Positions 11,991 to 23,168 of a stretch of 64,000 nucleotides of DNA are shown one piece after another; positions within the stretch are counted from its first letter, which is position 1, and the number at the start of each line of letters is the position of its first letter. Location: assembly GCA_907164885.2 (NCBI GenBank), contig OU015496.1, forward strand, positions 138,979,534 through 139,043,533, given 5' to 3'. The notes beneath the pieces are model-generated. The model was not told the DNA's origin and searched no databases. It was given only the letters and a program-made list of their open reading frames with translations. The stretch comes from Dolomedes plantarius. Lineage: Eukaryota > Arthropoda > Arachnida > Araneae > Dolomedidae. The position numbers were made by a program, and so were the translations under genes.

Positions 11991-12746
11991 CAGGGTGTTT
12001 CGAAAATAATCATCAGATTTAAAAAAATCATAACTATTCATCTTTTAATCCGCTTTGATCGAATAATATATAGGCAGACAGAAGAGGGAAATCTCGAATT
12101 TCACGCAGTTGCCGACAAGTAGCGCTAACGCTCTTCCTTCGCCCGCCACTTCAGTGTTTGTAAAGATGGCGACTACACAACAGAAATCAAAGAATCATCC
12201 GATTTAAAAAATATCATAACTATTCATATTTTAATCCGTTTTGATCGAATAATGAGTAGGCAGAAAGAGAGACCTCGAGTTTCACGCAATTGCCGAGAAG
12301 TAGCGCTTACGCTCTTCTTTCTACGCCACTTCGGTATTTGTAAAGATGGCGACTGAACAACAGAAATCATTTTGTGTTCTGCGCTTTTCGAAGTGCGAGT
12401 CCGTAACAACTGTTCAGCGTGATTTTCGTCGACAAAACCCTGTTAGATTGAAGTTCTTACCTCTCAGAGCATTAGGTGATGGTATAAACAATTCCGAGAC
12501 ACGGGTTGTCTGTGTACGCATAACAGCCGAGGAAGCAGTGCAGGCAGTGCTCGCAAAAGTTTGGGACGAATTTGCCTACCGTATAGACATATGTCGTGCA
12601 TCCAAAGGTAGAGTACCTTTAATTTTATTTGTAAAAAAAAACCTTATGATTAGCCATGTAATATAAAATTAATTTTAAATTTCTGTGTTCAATATTTTTC
12701 ATAATATACTCATTTCAAATCGAGTGATTCTTTTTGTAACACCCTC
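11991..12746 (+). mobile_element. internally deleted Tc1/mariner-superfamily element (DUF4817 type)
   Basis: Imperfect inverted ends, CAGGGTGTTTCGAAAATAAT at left and the complement of GAGGGTGTTACAAAAAGAAT at right, are flanked by TA (11989-11990 and 12747-12748). Inside, about 180 bp covering the 5' leader and the first codons is present twice in tandem (about 12006-12189 and 12190-12369), each copy with its own ATG (12166 and 12346). The body of the transposase is deleted. Confidence 0.65.
12346..12666 (+). pseudogene. transposase remnant: N-terminal HTH fused to C-terminal tail
   Basis: A 106-codon open frame starting MATEQQKSFCVLRFSKCESV and continuing TVQRDFRR. This is the start of the helix-turn-helix domain (DUF4817) that precedes DDE catalytic domains in a family abundant in arthropods. 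The end, KVWDEFAYRIDICRASKGR, matches the usual C-terminal tail of the same proteins. The rest of the DNA-binding domain and the whole catalytic domain are missing, while the two ends remain in frame. A tandem copy of the leader with its own start (MATTQQKS) lies 180 bp upstream and runs into a stop. The product could not catalyse transposition, and any role of the short fusion is speculative. Confidence 0.6.
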
Positions 12747-12804
12747 TATTTCACAGCAAGATAGATGTAACTCATTCCATTAAAATTGACCAAATGTACT
12801 AAAG

Positions 12805-13191
12805 AAGGACCCCTTAAACTGTGGGTTGCGACCCCCTATGGAGTCTTGTAACATAATTTTATGGTCATGAAAACTTTTGTAACTGTTGGCGAAGAGTGTC
12901 CCTTCGTCAGATTCTTAAATACTGGTTAGCAAAAATAATTACGAAGACCATTTCGATTTAAAATATTTAATAAAATTCAAAAGTTATATCATGGATGCAT
13001 AACAGAGAAATAAGCCGATCTTTTCTTGCTTTAATTTCTTTGATTTATTATCAGTTTATGTTTTATTTGTTTATTTATTTTCTGTACCTACGTTTTCAAT
13101 GTATATATATTTTATGTATATACCTGGGGTTGAGTAAAATTTTCTCGAGCGAAAAGACGTTACGAGTTGAGAAAAAATTTAAGAAGCCCTG
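12805..13191. mobile_element. non-autonomous hAT (Charlie-like) element
   Basis: The left end reads CCCCTTAAACTGTGGGTTGCG followed by ACCCC, the signature subterminal sequence of Charlie-type hAT elements. The right end is the complement of CAGGGCTTCTTAAAT. The flanks TACTAAAG (12797-12804) and TACTAATG (13192-13199) match at 7 of 8 positions. TACTAAAG itself recurs immediately beyond, so the right boundary could be 8 bp further out. Confidence 0.6.
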
Positions 13192-14387
13192 TACTAATGT
13201 ACTAAAGATTTATGTTACTCACATACAGCTGGCCCTTCCCATCCTATATATAATAGCCGTTGTCTCTGTATGACACTTCCGGGCTGTACTCATCTTTCAA
13301 TTGAAGCCCTCAGTAAACAAACCGCCGGTTAGGCTTAATTTCAATTTCAGATGTGGATCAGAATTTTTTCTTACCTAAAAACAAATATCTTCTCCATCAA
13401 ATCACGTTTGTTCAGCCTATTTTTCTATAAAACATTCAGAACTAAAAAAAAATTGGATGCTTTTAAATGTATATTTAACAGTTTTTAAAAATCTGTTTAC
13501 TTTTGCGATGAATTCTGAAAGTAAACAAACTTGAATGTGAATGAATCGCGTAGTGAACTGTAAAAAAATGGATGGCAGTCTACTACTCCAATCGCATGAA
13601 AAACTAAATAAATAAAAAATAATGATAGGGTTTGCTTTTACAAGGTGTGGATTAAATGCAATATTTTAGATAATTCGGGATATTTCTTAACTTTCATATA
13701 CTTTTTCCATTATGACGTCAAAATGACGGGTTACCTACTAGTTCTGGAATAAAGAGTGCAGGCGCACAGATGCGATGCAGGAAAATCCGCGAATATCTCT
13801 TTCTCTCTCTCACTGTTCACAATATTTAACGCACGCAAAAAATTAAATAAATAAAGCAATATATACTATTTTGTTTTATAACTTATGTTACTAAATTCAC
13901 AATGAAGGATAATACACACACGCGCGCGCCGAGGGAAACAAACACAATACAATAAACATATAGTGTGTGACACAACAAACGTATAATTTAAATAACAATA
14001 AAATTATTTCACGCAACACAATTATATACATTAAACTTGAATGCTATTCAGGACTTTACAGTACAATGGTTTATTAACTATAATCCTACTAACGCAGCAC
14101 TTGGCCAGAAAACTTCAGAAAATATTTATTTAATTATAGGTGACAAACTCGTGAAAAATGAAATCGTGAAAGTTAAACCTGCGAAATCAGTGTCTACTGT
14201 GTTTCCTTTTCATCAGGTTTTGCTTTATTGAATATCGACAGTATTATCTCATAAAAAAATTATGTGTTATATATGTGGTTCAATAGATACACGCATTCAT
14301 ACACACATATACATATACGTACACACACAAATAAATAAATAAATATATATATATATTATATAATGGATCTCGTGTTAACTGAAACTT
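13192..14387. other. no gene seen; short CA/TA repeats
   Basis: AT-rich with a CACACGCGCGCG tract near 13918 and a CA-rich to TA-rich microsatellite at about 14290-14360. A 64-codon frame at 14037-14231 is unrecognised. Confidence 0.4.
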
Positions 14388-14729
14388 TACACAATACGAA
14401 TGGAAGTATCGATTTTTTGGATATCAATCTTAAGTGTAATGATGAGAACAGGATAGAATTTACGATAAGCGAGAAAAATATAATTTTAAGATTAATAGAT
14501 TGACACATTGGCGGTCTGCGGTACAATTTTCAGGAATGTGATTTATAACCACATGTTAAGATGTAATAATTTATATAGTGACCAAGAGTTAAAAATGAGT
14601 GGCATTTTAAAGTTTTTAAACCCATCATTAGAATTCCATTATCCGTATCATTTAGTTCAGAACAACGCATGCATTTTTTTAAAAATGTCACGGGAGGAGT
14701 TCAATGAAAGAATTAAGCTAACTGTGTAA
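14388..14729 (+). pseudogene. possible Penelope-like reverse transcriptase relic
   Basis: Read through frameshifts, the plus strand gives GSIDFLDINLKCNDENRIEF, then a region like HWRSAV followed by FRNVIYNHMLRCNNLYSDQE with LKMSGILKF. The order FLD, then an IEF-type strand, then an FR..I.R.. segment followed by spaced hydrophobics resembles the region downstream of the catalytic motif in Penelope-like reverse transcriptases. The YADD box, the GIY-YIG nuclease and element ends were not found. The similarity is from memory and is moderate. A chance AT-rich frame cannot be excluded. Confidence 0.33.
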
Positions 14730-15062
14730 TTGACGGAGTACCAGAGGAAATGGAGTAATTACTCGGGAGTTGGTGCGATAAAGTAGAGAGGCTCGAGTGT
14801 TGTCTATACTGGGATCGTATTGTGTATAATGTGATGTGTTGTTATTTGGTGTTTTTGTGATGTTTTATATTGGATTTTAGCTTTTTAATATTGGATTTTT
14901 TTTCTCTTTTATCGAGATTAAGGGTCTCGGGATGCCCTGGTCTACTGGGAGTGTTCGCCATGGCACGCAAAACATGTGCAACCAGGGAAGAGGGGTCGCA
15001 ACCCCCCTCTGGCCATTTTAGTGCATCCCTCCGATTTTATTCTATCTATTTAACTTTTTATT

Positions 15063-15108
<46 letters not shown>

Positions 15109-15409
15109 TATGCATATATATATATGTGTGTGTGTGTGGGAGTGTGTAAGTGACATACTTTTAGTAAAGTTGAAAATGTAGATATCCTTTACACAAAATC
15201 TACGAGTACACTTTCAGTAAAAGTTCCCATGTCATTGTTATTATTAAAATCTTGCGTTCGTGTACTAACTTTTCATTCCCTGTCTTTATATTTTTCTATC
15301 CTTTCCTTTATTAGCATTTTTTATATAAAAGATGTGAAATGGAAAATCAAACAGAAATGTCCTCAAACCATTCTTAGGCAATCTTAGGGAATTCACATCT
15401 GGAATTTAG
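14730..15409. other. no gene seen; (TA)n then (TG)n microsatellite
   Basis: TA dinucleotides at about 15067-15103 and 15114-15124, followed by a short TG run to about 15140. The rest is unremarkable. Confidence 0.45.
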
Positions 15410-15763
15410 TAATGTACCAGAGGTGGCCAAGTGGTAGCTCACTAGGTTTCGAACGGGTTACTTGGTTCGAATCCCGACGAATGGCATTAAATATTTTCGT
15501 GTTTAGGCCGGATATGGGTAAGTTTAATCTGTTGACCGTAAAATCCTTCTATCCTTCGGAAAAATCCTATCGGAAAATCTTTCTAATCTGTAGAGATGAA
15601 GTCAGAGAGGGTGGGAGAAGGTAAGTCCCCCTCTCAGACATCACCCCTGGAGATGTTCGGTCAAAATGAAGGTGGCACCAGGGGGTGGTGTTGGTTCATG
15701 TATAAGGTGCCCCCTCCCCCATGAATAGCAACCAACGTTTCTCGCGGTTTAAGTGCAAATGTC
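15410..15763 (+). repeat. tRNA-derived SINE abutting a TTAA MITE
   Basis: A box-like GGTGGCCAAGTGGTAGCTCA and B box-like TTGGTTCGAATCCCGACG have tRNA spacing. A ~280-bp non-tRNA body follows, ending close to the TTAA at 15764-15767 that starts the next element. The tRNA-like part does not fold into a proper acceptor stem. Confidence 0.65.
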
Positions 15764-15767
15764 TTAA

Positions 15768-16188
15768 GGTTGCTGTGTACTAACCCTATTGGATTCGCTC
15801 ACCTCAATGTTAACCTATGGAGAAAATTTCTCTACTATTTACAGCTACATAAATGCTGAAAATATAATAAAAATGGTATTTTCAGACAACTTGAACTTTT
15901 CTACACCTTGCAACAGGAATGATTTTATAATAAATTTCATCCACCAAAGGAATTTATGAGCATTTAAAACACATTATACTAGATTTCCCCCCCCCCAATA
16001 ATTTAAATTTTAAAATATTATTTGCTTTAAAAAAAACAATAAATGCCCAAAAGTGTAAAATTTCTTTCTCTATTACGGAGTACAATTAAAAAAAAATCTT
16101 TAAATCCAAGTCGGCAATCCCTCGACAAATTTTCTCCATAGGTTAACATTGAGGTGAGCGAATCCAAAGGGGTTAGTACACAGCAGCC
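15768..16188. mobile_element. complete TTAA-specific MITE with ~60-bp terminal inverted repeats
   Basis: The left end (GGTTGCTGTGTACTAACCC) and the right end (complement of GGCTGCTGTGTACTAACCCC) continue as inverted repeats for about 60 bp, up to CTATGGAGAAAATTT. TTAA lies on both sides, at 15764-15767 and 16189-16192. TTAA duplication is the hallmark of piggyBac-type transposases, so a piggyBac relative is the likely mobiliser. The ends do not start with the usual CCY of canonical piggyBac, which keeps the class open. There is no coding capacity. A truncated copy lies at 1446-1813. Confidence 0.85.
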
Positions 16189-16192
16189 TTAA

Positions 16193-16505
16193 TGGACAAG
16201 TGTTTGCATTGACAAACAGTACACAGAAAAATTAAAAAATCGCATGAATTCGGGTAGGGAAACTAGCCCTCCCACGCCCTCAATTTCTAAAGATTACTTC
16301 CTTTGAACAATTAATAACACGAATGGGTGAAACATTTAGTGACTAAATTAGCTTCTTCATAACCTACTAATTAGTACCTGTCAAAACATGACGGCTAGAT
16401 AGTAAATAAATGTACTAATACACAAATTATACTCAACACATCATTGCCAAATGTTAAAAATCATAATAATGAGCAGAAACAAATTAATGTGTTTAAGCAG
16501 CCTCG
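16193..16505. other. no gene seen
   Basis: AT-rich, with nothing recognisable. Confidence 0.4.
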
Positions 16506-16838
16506 TGCTTAGTGAGTATCTAAAGCCAGATTTTAAAATGTCACTGAGCATGCGCAGAAAGCAATTTTTCTTAAAATTGTAAATTATTGCTCATTAAACA
16601 GCGCGAAATAAACAATTTCCATCAGGTTTAATCTTATATTTCACAAACATAATTATCAGAAAAATAAAAATGGCAGAGGGAGATCTAGGGAGACTCCTCG
16701 GAATAAACGTGTTTATCATTAAAATATGTCACTGAGCATGCGCAGAAACAATGAGTTTCTAAAGCCAGATTTAAACATGCCACTGAGCATGCGCATAAAT
16801 CAATTTTTTTAATTGTAAACTATCGTTCATTAATAGAA
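16506..16838 (+). repeat. tandem duplication carrying three CACTGAGCATGCGCA motifs
   Basis: Two related units about 243 bp apart both contain TCTAAAGCCAGATTT, then CACTGAGCATGCGCA, then an AATTGTAAA block (about 16511-16605 and 16754-16838). A third CACTGAGCATGCGCA lies between them near 16729. GCATGCGCA is the core of the NRF-1 binding consensus in animals, but no function is implied by sequence alone. Confidence 0.55.
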
Positions 16839-17897
16839 ATTGCGGTTATAAAAACCAAATTTGACAAATCTACAGATTACAATCTTTCATTTAAGACCAA
16901 AATGAAGTAAATGGATGCAGTAGTTTTCTCTCACGGACTGCCCAAAATGTCGGCTTAGCAACTTAAATATATAGATGAGTAGTGGAGACCTAAAGAGCGA
17001 CAGGTTGTTTGACAAAATTCCAAAATAGGGCGAAAATAATACAATTTTTAGTGGCAACAAATCCAATTTCCTTAGCTCACTATATTACAGTAGGAAAAAG
17101 CGCTTTTCGCTGAATATTTGTCCGAGATTGAAATTAAATTCTACCGAGTATAAAAAGCAACTGAACCACAGAATTCCATTAAATGCGAATCAGTGATTAT
17201 TTTTTTAAAGCGAAACAAAAGTACAACAACAGCAAAAAAATGGAATTTGGCTATATTGTCTATTAACAGTTATATTTCTTCCTCATCCCAATATCAAATG
17301 ACGTCGAGAAACGTCCTTGAGTTTCAAGTCAGTGATTTCTAATGCTCAAGCAAGTGGAAAAACTAACGGTTTCGTCTGGCCTTCGCTTGTGAATTCATTC
17401 TACGTAACAATAGTTCCGTGACTTCCCTAAACAACGACTTAGAAAAAATATAAGTAGACTACAAAAAAAAAAAAGATTACTTTAATTTTGATGAAACGAA
17501 AATGTTTTTCGTCATTAAATTCATTAATATAAATGTAGCTGTCGGTAGAAGTCTACGGCAGAGTTCATTTATTACACTGCGCTCCCTTTCATCAGCGTTA
17601 ATTATAAAATGTGTGCCCGGTAACACGGATGAATTGAAACAGAGTCCTGTGCACAGGGAAAAACAAAGGGATCAGAATTTTTAAAGGCACTACATACAGG
17701 GAAATATATATGCAATTTCATATTATTAAATAGTAATAATAAATGTATTTCAACAAATGAATTTTTCATTTTCTCTTTTGGGAAAAAATCTGTTACATTC
17801 CTTTGTTCGTAAGCTATGTTGACATTCTTCCGGATAATTCACAATTGTTTGTAGTCCATTCTTTGTGATGCTCGAATAATTAACAACAAAAAAATAT
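16839..17897. other. no gene seen
   Basis: AT-rich. A 60-codon open frame at 17502-17684 has no recognisable feature. Confidence 0.4.
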
Positions 17898-18150
17898 TTC
17901 AGGTAGTCTCTTCCAACGAAACTACCGCGGGTTATTAACGTAGGATTACTTATCGTTACTTACCCCTCTCTCCCTCTCACTTTTTTCTTCTTTTTTTTAT
18001 TATTATATATTTAACGCATTTTGGTACTTTTCTGCTTAACTGTTTACTGCTACTGGGTTTGGCACGATGCCAAAATTATAACTCGCGACGCCGGAAATTT
18101 TTTTTTCTCTCCGCAGGACCGTTATTGAGGAACGTAATCCTACGTTAAAA
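17898..18150 (+). mobile_element. MITE of the TTAACGTAGGATTAC family, copy 1
   Basis: It starts with TTCAGGTAGTCTCTTC and has inner inverted repeats TTAACGTAGGATTAC (17935-17949) and GTAATCCTACGTTAA (18134-18148). Shared internal blocks are GGTACTTTTCTG, TTAACTGTTTACTGC and GGCACGATGCCAAAATTATA. Here the centre is T-rich and lacks the (TA)n array present in other copies (29364, 41074, 41470). There is no coding capacity. Confidence 0.75.
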
Positions 18151-18224
18151 TAATTAAAATAAGATAAATAAATAAAAAATAACTACCACCGATGATGAGG
18201 AGTTCAGTGTATTTCAATCTAACG

Positions 18225-18540
18225 ATTAAGGAGACAGTATACCTTTGTTGAGAAAGTTTCAGTTAGGTAGCGCCACTGTGCTTAAATAATTATAGACTCC
18301 ATGGTGGCGCTGCTGGACTGAGATAATCTTGTACCCTCTCTACCTGAAACATTAAGTTTAGATTGTGATTAGAACTAGTTAGATAGATTTTGATACGGGA
18401 CGATAGGTCCTTTTTTTAACGAGTTCTGTGCTCGTATATTTGATTGGGTTTTTAAACCCTTAATTTCCCTTTATGTATTTTTTTATGTTGTTTGTGTGTG
18501 TCATTAAAAGTTTTTGTCAAGTTCTGCCGTGCATTCTTTT
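18225..18540 (+). repeat. LTR-like segment
   Basis: A moderately GC-rich block with an 8-bp dyad (AGCGCCAC and GTGGCGCT, about 50 bp apart), then TTCTGTGCTCG and a polyadenylation-like ATTAAA near 18504 before a T-rich end. The layout suggests a solo LTR, but no terminal TG/CA pair with a target duplication was confirmed. Confidence 0.28.
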
Positions 18541-20475
18541 GACTATTTTATTTTTATTTACCACTGAACGATTTCGATTTTGCAAAACCTTCGGCTTGCG
18601 AAAAATGTCAGAAAATTGACTAAGTTTTCAATAATTCTTAACAAATTAACCAGCCAGTGAAGCAAATTTTATGAAAATTTCTGGACTGTTAGGTGAAACA
18701 TAACTTGACGGAATAAAAATACCATATTGATACAAATTATTTAAATTAATTAGGAAAACTTAACAAAGTAAAATGTAGTTTTCCAATTTTCATAATTACC
18801 ATTTGTCGCTGCTCACATGATTACTGATGTTAATTTTAAATTATTAACAAGAAACACGCTTTAATTTAAAGAAAACGTTTAGCTTAACACATTGACCTAA
18901 AATCTTTTAATTACCTTCATTTTTAATATTTATAATTAACAAATAGTTTTAAAACTGTTTTTTTTTTCAAAAAATTCTCATATAACCTTTTGTAAAATTT
19001 TTATCACCTGAGACAACCCTAAGCTTTTAGATCATTTTATGTAAAAAGCTAACATTAACGTGTGTAAAAAATTTCAAGCATTTATTGCTTATAGTTTTTG
19101 AGATATCATGCACATGAAGTCAGAAAATCCTTTTTTGAGATTAATGCATTTAAAATTACAATTTTGTATAAAATTTACTGTTTGGATGTTCACTGTTATT
19201 TAAATATCTTATGATATAATTGTCGTATCACAAAAATAGTGGTACCAAATTATTCAGAATAAATCCGGTTTTCAGTTAATATAAAAACAATTTTAAAAAA
19301 TCAATTGTTTACAATTTTAAAGGTATGTTGTCCCCTTAAGTCATTCTGGACCCCCCCCCCCCCAATCCACACCCCTCCTCCTAAAAGTATCATAAACTAA
19401 ATTGCTGTAATTTACCAAGATTTCAACAATCAGGATGCTGTGTGAGAGCACAGGTATATTTAAAAAATAAAAGGATTTTCGTTAAAACTGGATTATGGGT
19501 TCAGATGTAATTTTAAGACGTCATTAAAATTATATGGCTATAATATAAATTACTTTTGGAGAGTTTATAGGGGTGCTTCTTAGCAAAAAACTGATGAAAC
19601 AACGATATTTGTTGATCTTTTTATAAAAATATTTCAAACAAAATTCCGATTTGGCGATAAAACACCCTGAAAAGGGATTAATATCATGAATGAAACTAAT
19701 CGGAATAGTCACTTTTAATCATATTTCGTAGTATAATCAATCATAGTTCATTAAATTTGTCCTAAATATAGGATTCAAATTTTGGTGCTGCCATCTATCC
19801 GTAATGATAACATTTTTTTTTTCATGTATGAGAAAACTATTTGTTACTAGAAAAAAATGACTCGAGCAGGACAGTGTGACTGAGCGGAAGAAAGAGGAAG
19901 GAAAATGTTCGAATATTCTTAAAATATGAAGAAACAATAAAACAAATATCACCAAAAACACTCTTCAGCGAACACAAAGAAGCAGCTTTTTATTAAAATG
20001 AGAACTTTTTTTAATTCTTAATTTATGACTAAACTGAAATATTTATAAAGTTATTTCATAACAAACCTTTATTTCGGTGCGAAATTCGCTTCAGTTCGTC
20101 ATAATCGATGTATGTGCGGGTGACCTAGTGGGTACGAGGTTTGGTTTTATACAAAATTCTAACTTTTTTGGTGCGTAATTATTTTTCTTTTAATCGTACA
20201 TAGTAGGAAAGAAAAAAATAGAAAAATGTGCTACTTGCACTGAAGATTCATTCGCGACCGCCCGGCACCGCTAGGAGGATTTTTTTGCCAGGAATTTCTT
20301 ATATATAAACTAATAATTCACCGATTAAGCTACCTGTGGGTGAATGTGGGGCAGTGTGGTCGTTCTAGTGGAGACCAAATGAATTTGAGTAATTTCGTTC
20401 GGGGGTAAGATACCTAAAAAAATGGGATGCCTATTTCAGAAGATTGTGAAAATTACCCCAGTATATTCATAATTA
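18541..20475. other. no gene seen
   Basis: Nearly 2 kb of AT-rich sequence with a C run near 19350-19363. Short open frames have no recognisable content. Confidence 0.4.
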
Positions 20476-20761
20476 AGCGAGGCGTAGTGGTAAAAGCTTC
20501 AAGCTGCCACGCCACAGGTCCAGGGTTCGAACCTGCGACTGGGAAAGGTCGACTCAGCCTTTCATCTCTTGAGTGGATCGATAAAAAATGAGGACCACGC
20601 ATGCTTGGGAACTAATTCTGGGGGTCCCGCGTCAGGCTGACCACCTTCCCGAGACATATGCTGTATGGCATCCCAAGCCCACGGTCAAGAAAGCGGAGAT
20701 GGACACCACCGGCCTTGGTCCACAATGGACTGTTGCGCCATTAGTTAGTTAGTTAGTTAGT
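20476..20761 (+). repeat. tRNA-derived SINE with (GTTA)n tail
   Basis: A box-like GGCGTAGTGGTAAAAGC and B box-like CAGGGTTCGAACCTGCGAC are followed by a ~200-bp body and a 3' tail of about five TTAG units (about 20742-20761). The internal promoter layout plus the simple-repeat tail are diagnostic of a SINE. Confidence 0.75.
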
Positions 20762-22904
20762 AGTCAGATTTAAACGGAGATCGTAAGACCATTCATCTCC
20801 AGAGTCTCTTATTCGGAACTATTTTAATATTATTCTTAGAGTATTTTTAGATCTCTTTTTTTCCTGAAGTTGTGGGGAGCTTGACAATGATGAACAAAGT
20901 ATGTTCAGCGGAAGCCCAAAGTTTCCTGAGATGAGGGTTTTCTTTGAAAAAAAAAGTTAATAAATAGCTAAGGAATAAAAGTGGAATTGAATACGTTTAT
21001 ATGTTTCCAGATTCATAGTGACTCCTTTCAAAAATATGAATTGTATTTAGAGGTTGAAATCTGCAATGATATTGAATATTATCTCTCCGGTTGATCAGAA
21101 TCTCAAAATGGATATCTTTCACGCTTGAAGAATAAAGATAATTATTGGGTGCAGAAACCCCACCAATTTTACATTTGAATGGGTTTTGCTCAAGCAAACT
21201 GTGGGTTTTGAAAATGTCAGCAGTTTTGTGGTGGTAAGTTGAGAAAATTTCTAGGAAATTACTTCAGATATTCAGCTAAAAACAAAGTTTAAAGGAGTTT
21301 CAACTGAAGTTATCTGTATTTAACAAATATTCATTAAGATAGGCTATTCGAGCTCTCTTACCAAATATGTATGTATTGATTTGGTTTTGTAATTATATCA
21401 AAAGGAAAAACAACGGGTTGGGTGCAACTATCTAATATTATTCTAAATTTTCAAAGTATATACTTTAGCCCAAGGAGAACAGCATTAACCATCACAGCTT
21501 TAACCCTTTTTTTGCTTTAACTTTCTTATTATTTTTTCAGAAAAGTTACAAGCTTCCTGGGTATAAAGACAGAATTTTCTTTTCAATGTTTCATTTGTTA
21601 AATGTCTTTTAATATTTTAATAAATTCTTTCTCCCAAAAAATATTTGTTTCATTTAATTTCTTTTTAAAATTAGGATGTATATAAATATGTGTATATATA
21701 TATATACTTGTACATATTTTTTTAAACTAGCTTGGGTAAAATAATGCTAGAGGATCTGCTTTTATTGCTAAATCATATTACTGTTCCCCCTACTAAATAT
21801 GTATATGAACAAAAGCACTATTGTTTCATTCTCTTGTTTACGAAATCAGTTGAATTATATCGTTATAGCTTTTTAATACCCCTCAAGTTTTGCATGTTAA
21901 ATTAATACTTATCAGTTCAATTATATAAGTTTCTTTCTTCAACAATATATTTTCATTCCGTACCAAAACTATTATATACCTATGCAAAAAGAAATAAATA
22001 AATGAAAAATAATAAAAAATCAGGATGAGACGGTGGCAAAATAAATAAATAAATAAATTTCTGGAAATCGAAGATATGTGTAAATAACAGGTTTAGGATG
22101 AATAGCCATTATTTCACAAAATAGCAGCACACGTTTGTTTTCCTCTTCGGCAACACGTTCGAGCATTTAAAGCAACGAAAATGATAGGAAGAGGAGATAG
22201 GCTTGTTTAGTCCAAACAAAGAAACACAAATCGGAAGTTGAACAAACTGACCATTCGCGCTTGCAGCGTTCGAACGTCGCTTCATTTCGGACCGATGCAT
22301 GCAATACCTCCAGTTGGGAAATTTTTTTTTCCACTGAGGAGTGATGGCCAGTTTCGTAATCTAATAGAGACATGCGATAAAAATTAGGACGCATTAAGTT
22401 TAATTATATTAATGGTTCCATGAGTGCCTGACAAATTACTTTTAAATTAAAGAAAATATTTTTAATATAGAGGAGCCATTGAGTGGACTCAATTACCTAT
22501 TTAGTTTAACACAAATTCAAATTAAAGCACTGGATGGATATGCTTGATGAATTCGAAGGTCCAATTTTTTTTTTTTAGAACCGAAAATAGTAAAAAAATT
22601 TCTTTGATTATAGGGTATACTGCATTTCTAAAAATGCTTTTTTTCGATAAAAAAAATTATTTATATAAAGGGTCAAACTAAAGGAGATGGATACGCCTTG
22701 GAAATATTTCCCCAGGGACCCGAAATGAAAATGTAATTTCATATATTTGTGGAACAAAGAGAGGGTATTCCATATATGTGTTTAGCTACATGTTGTGATG
22801 TAGCAACGTGACAGCTCCTTTTTTAGTGAGTATGTAAAACATAAATTTTCTGTGCCAAATATTAGACAATAAGAAACTAGCCCTCAAATAGTTAAGATAA
22901 CAAT
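20762..22904. other. no gene seen
   Basis: AT-rich. Several short open frames (for example minus 20997-21197 and 22109-22394) show no domain or splice context. Confidence 0.4.
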
Positions 22905-22924
22905 TATATATATATATATATATA
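22905..22924. repeat. (TA)n microsatellite, left of a pogo-like MITE
   Basis: About ten TA units that end exactly at the left end of the following element. Confidence 0.9.
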
Positions 22925-23094
22925 CAGTGGAATCTCGATCGATCGTTCTCGGATCCATCGTTTTTCCGCATGTGTCGTTCATTTTATCCAGTCCTAACGA
23001 TCATATTGCTTTGTTATGTTTTCTCATCTATCGTTTTTCCGCATTTATCGTTCATTTCAATCGGTCCCTTGAAAAACGATCGATCGAGATTCCA

Positions 23095-23097
<3 letters not shown>
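22925..23097. mobile_element. pogo/Tigger-like MITE (173 bp) embedded in (TA)n
   Basis: The ends are inverted repeats, CAGTGGAATCTCGATCGATC at left and its complement at right (ending 23097), in a TA context. CAGTNGAANCTCG is the usual start of pogo/Tigger-class ends. Inside, a unit of about 50 bp is repeated (ATCGTTTTTCCGCAT, then TCGTTCATTT, twice). No coding capacity is present. Confidence 0.7.

Positions 23098-23167
<70 letters not shown>
23098..23167. repeat. (TA)n microsatellite between two TA-targeting elements
   Basis: An essentially pure TA array that separates the pogo-like MITE from the Tc1 relic at 23168. Confidence 0.95.
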
Positions 23168-23168
<1 letters not shown>

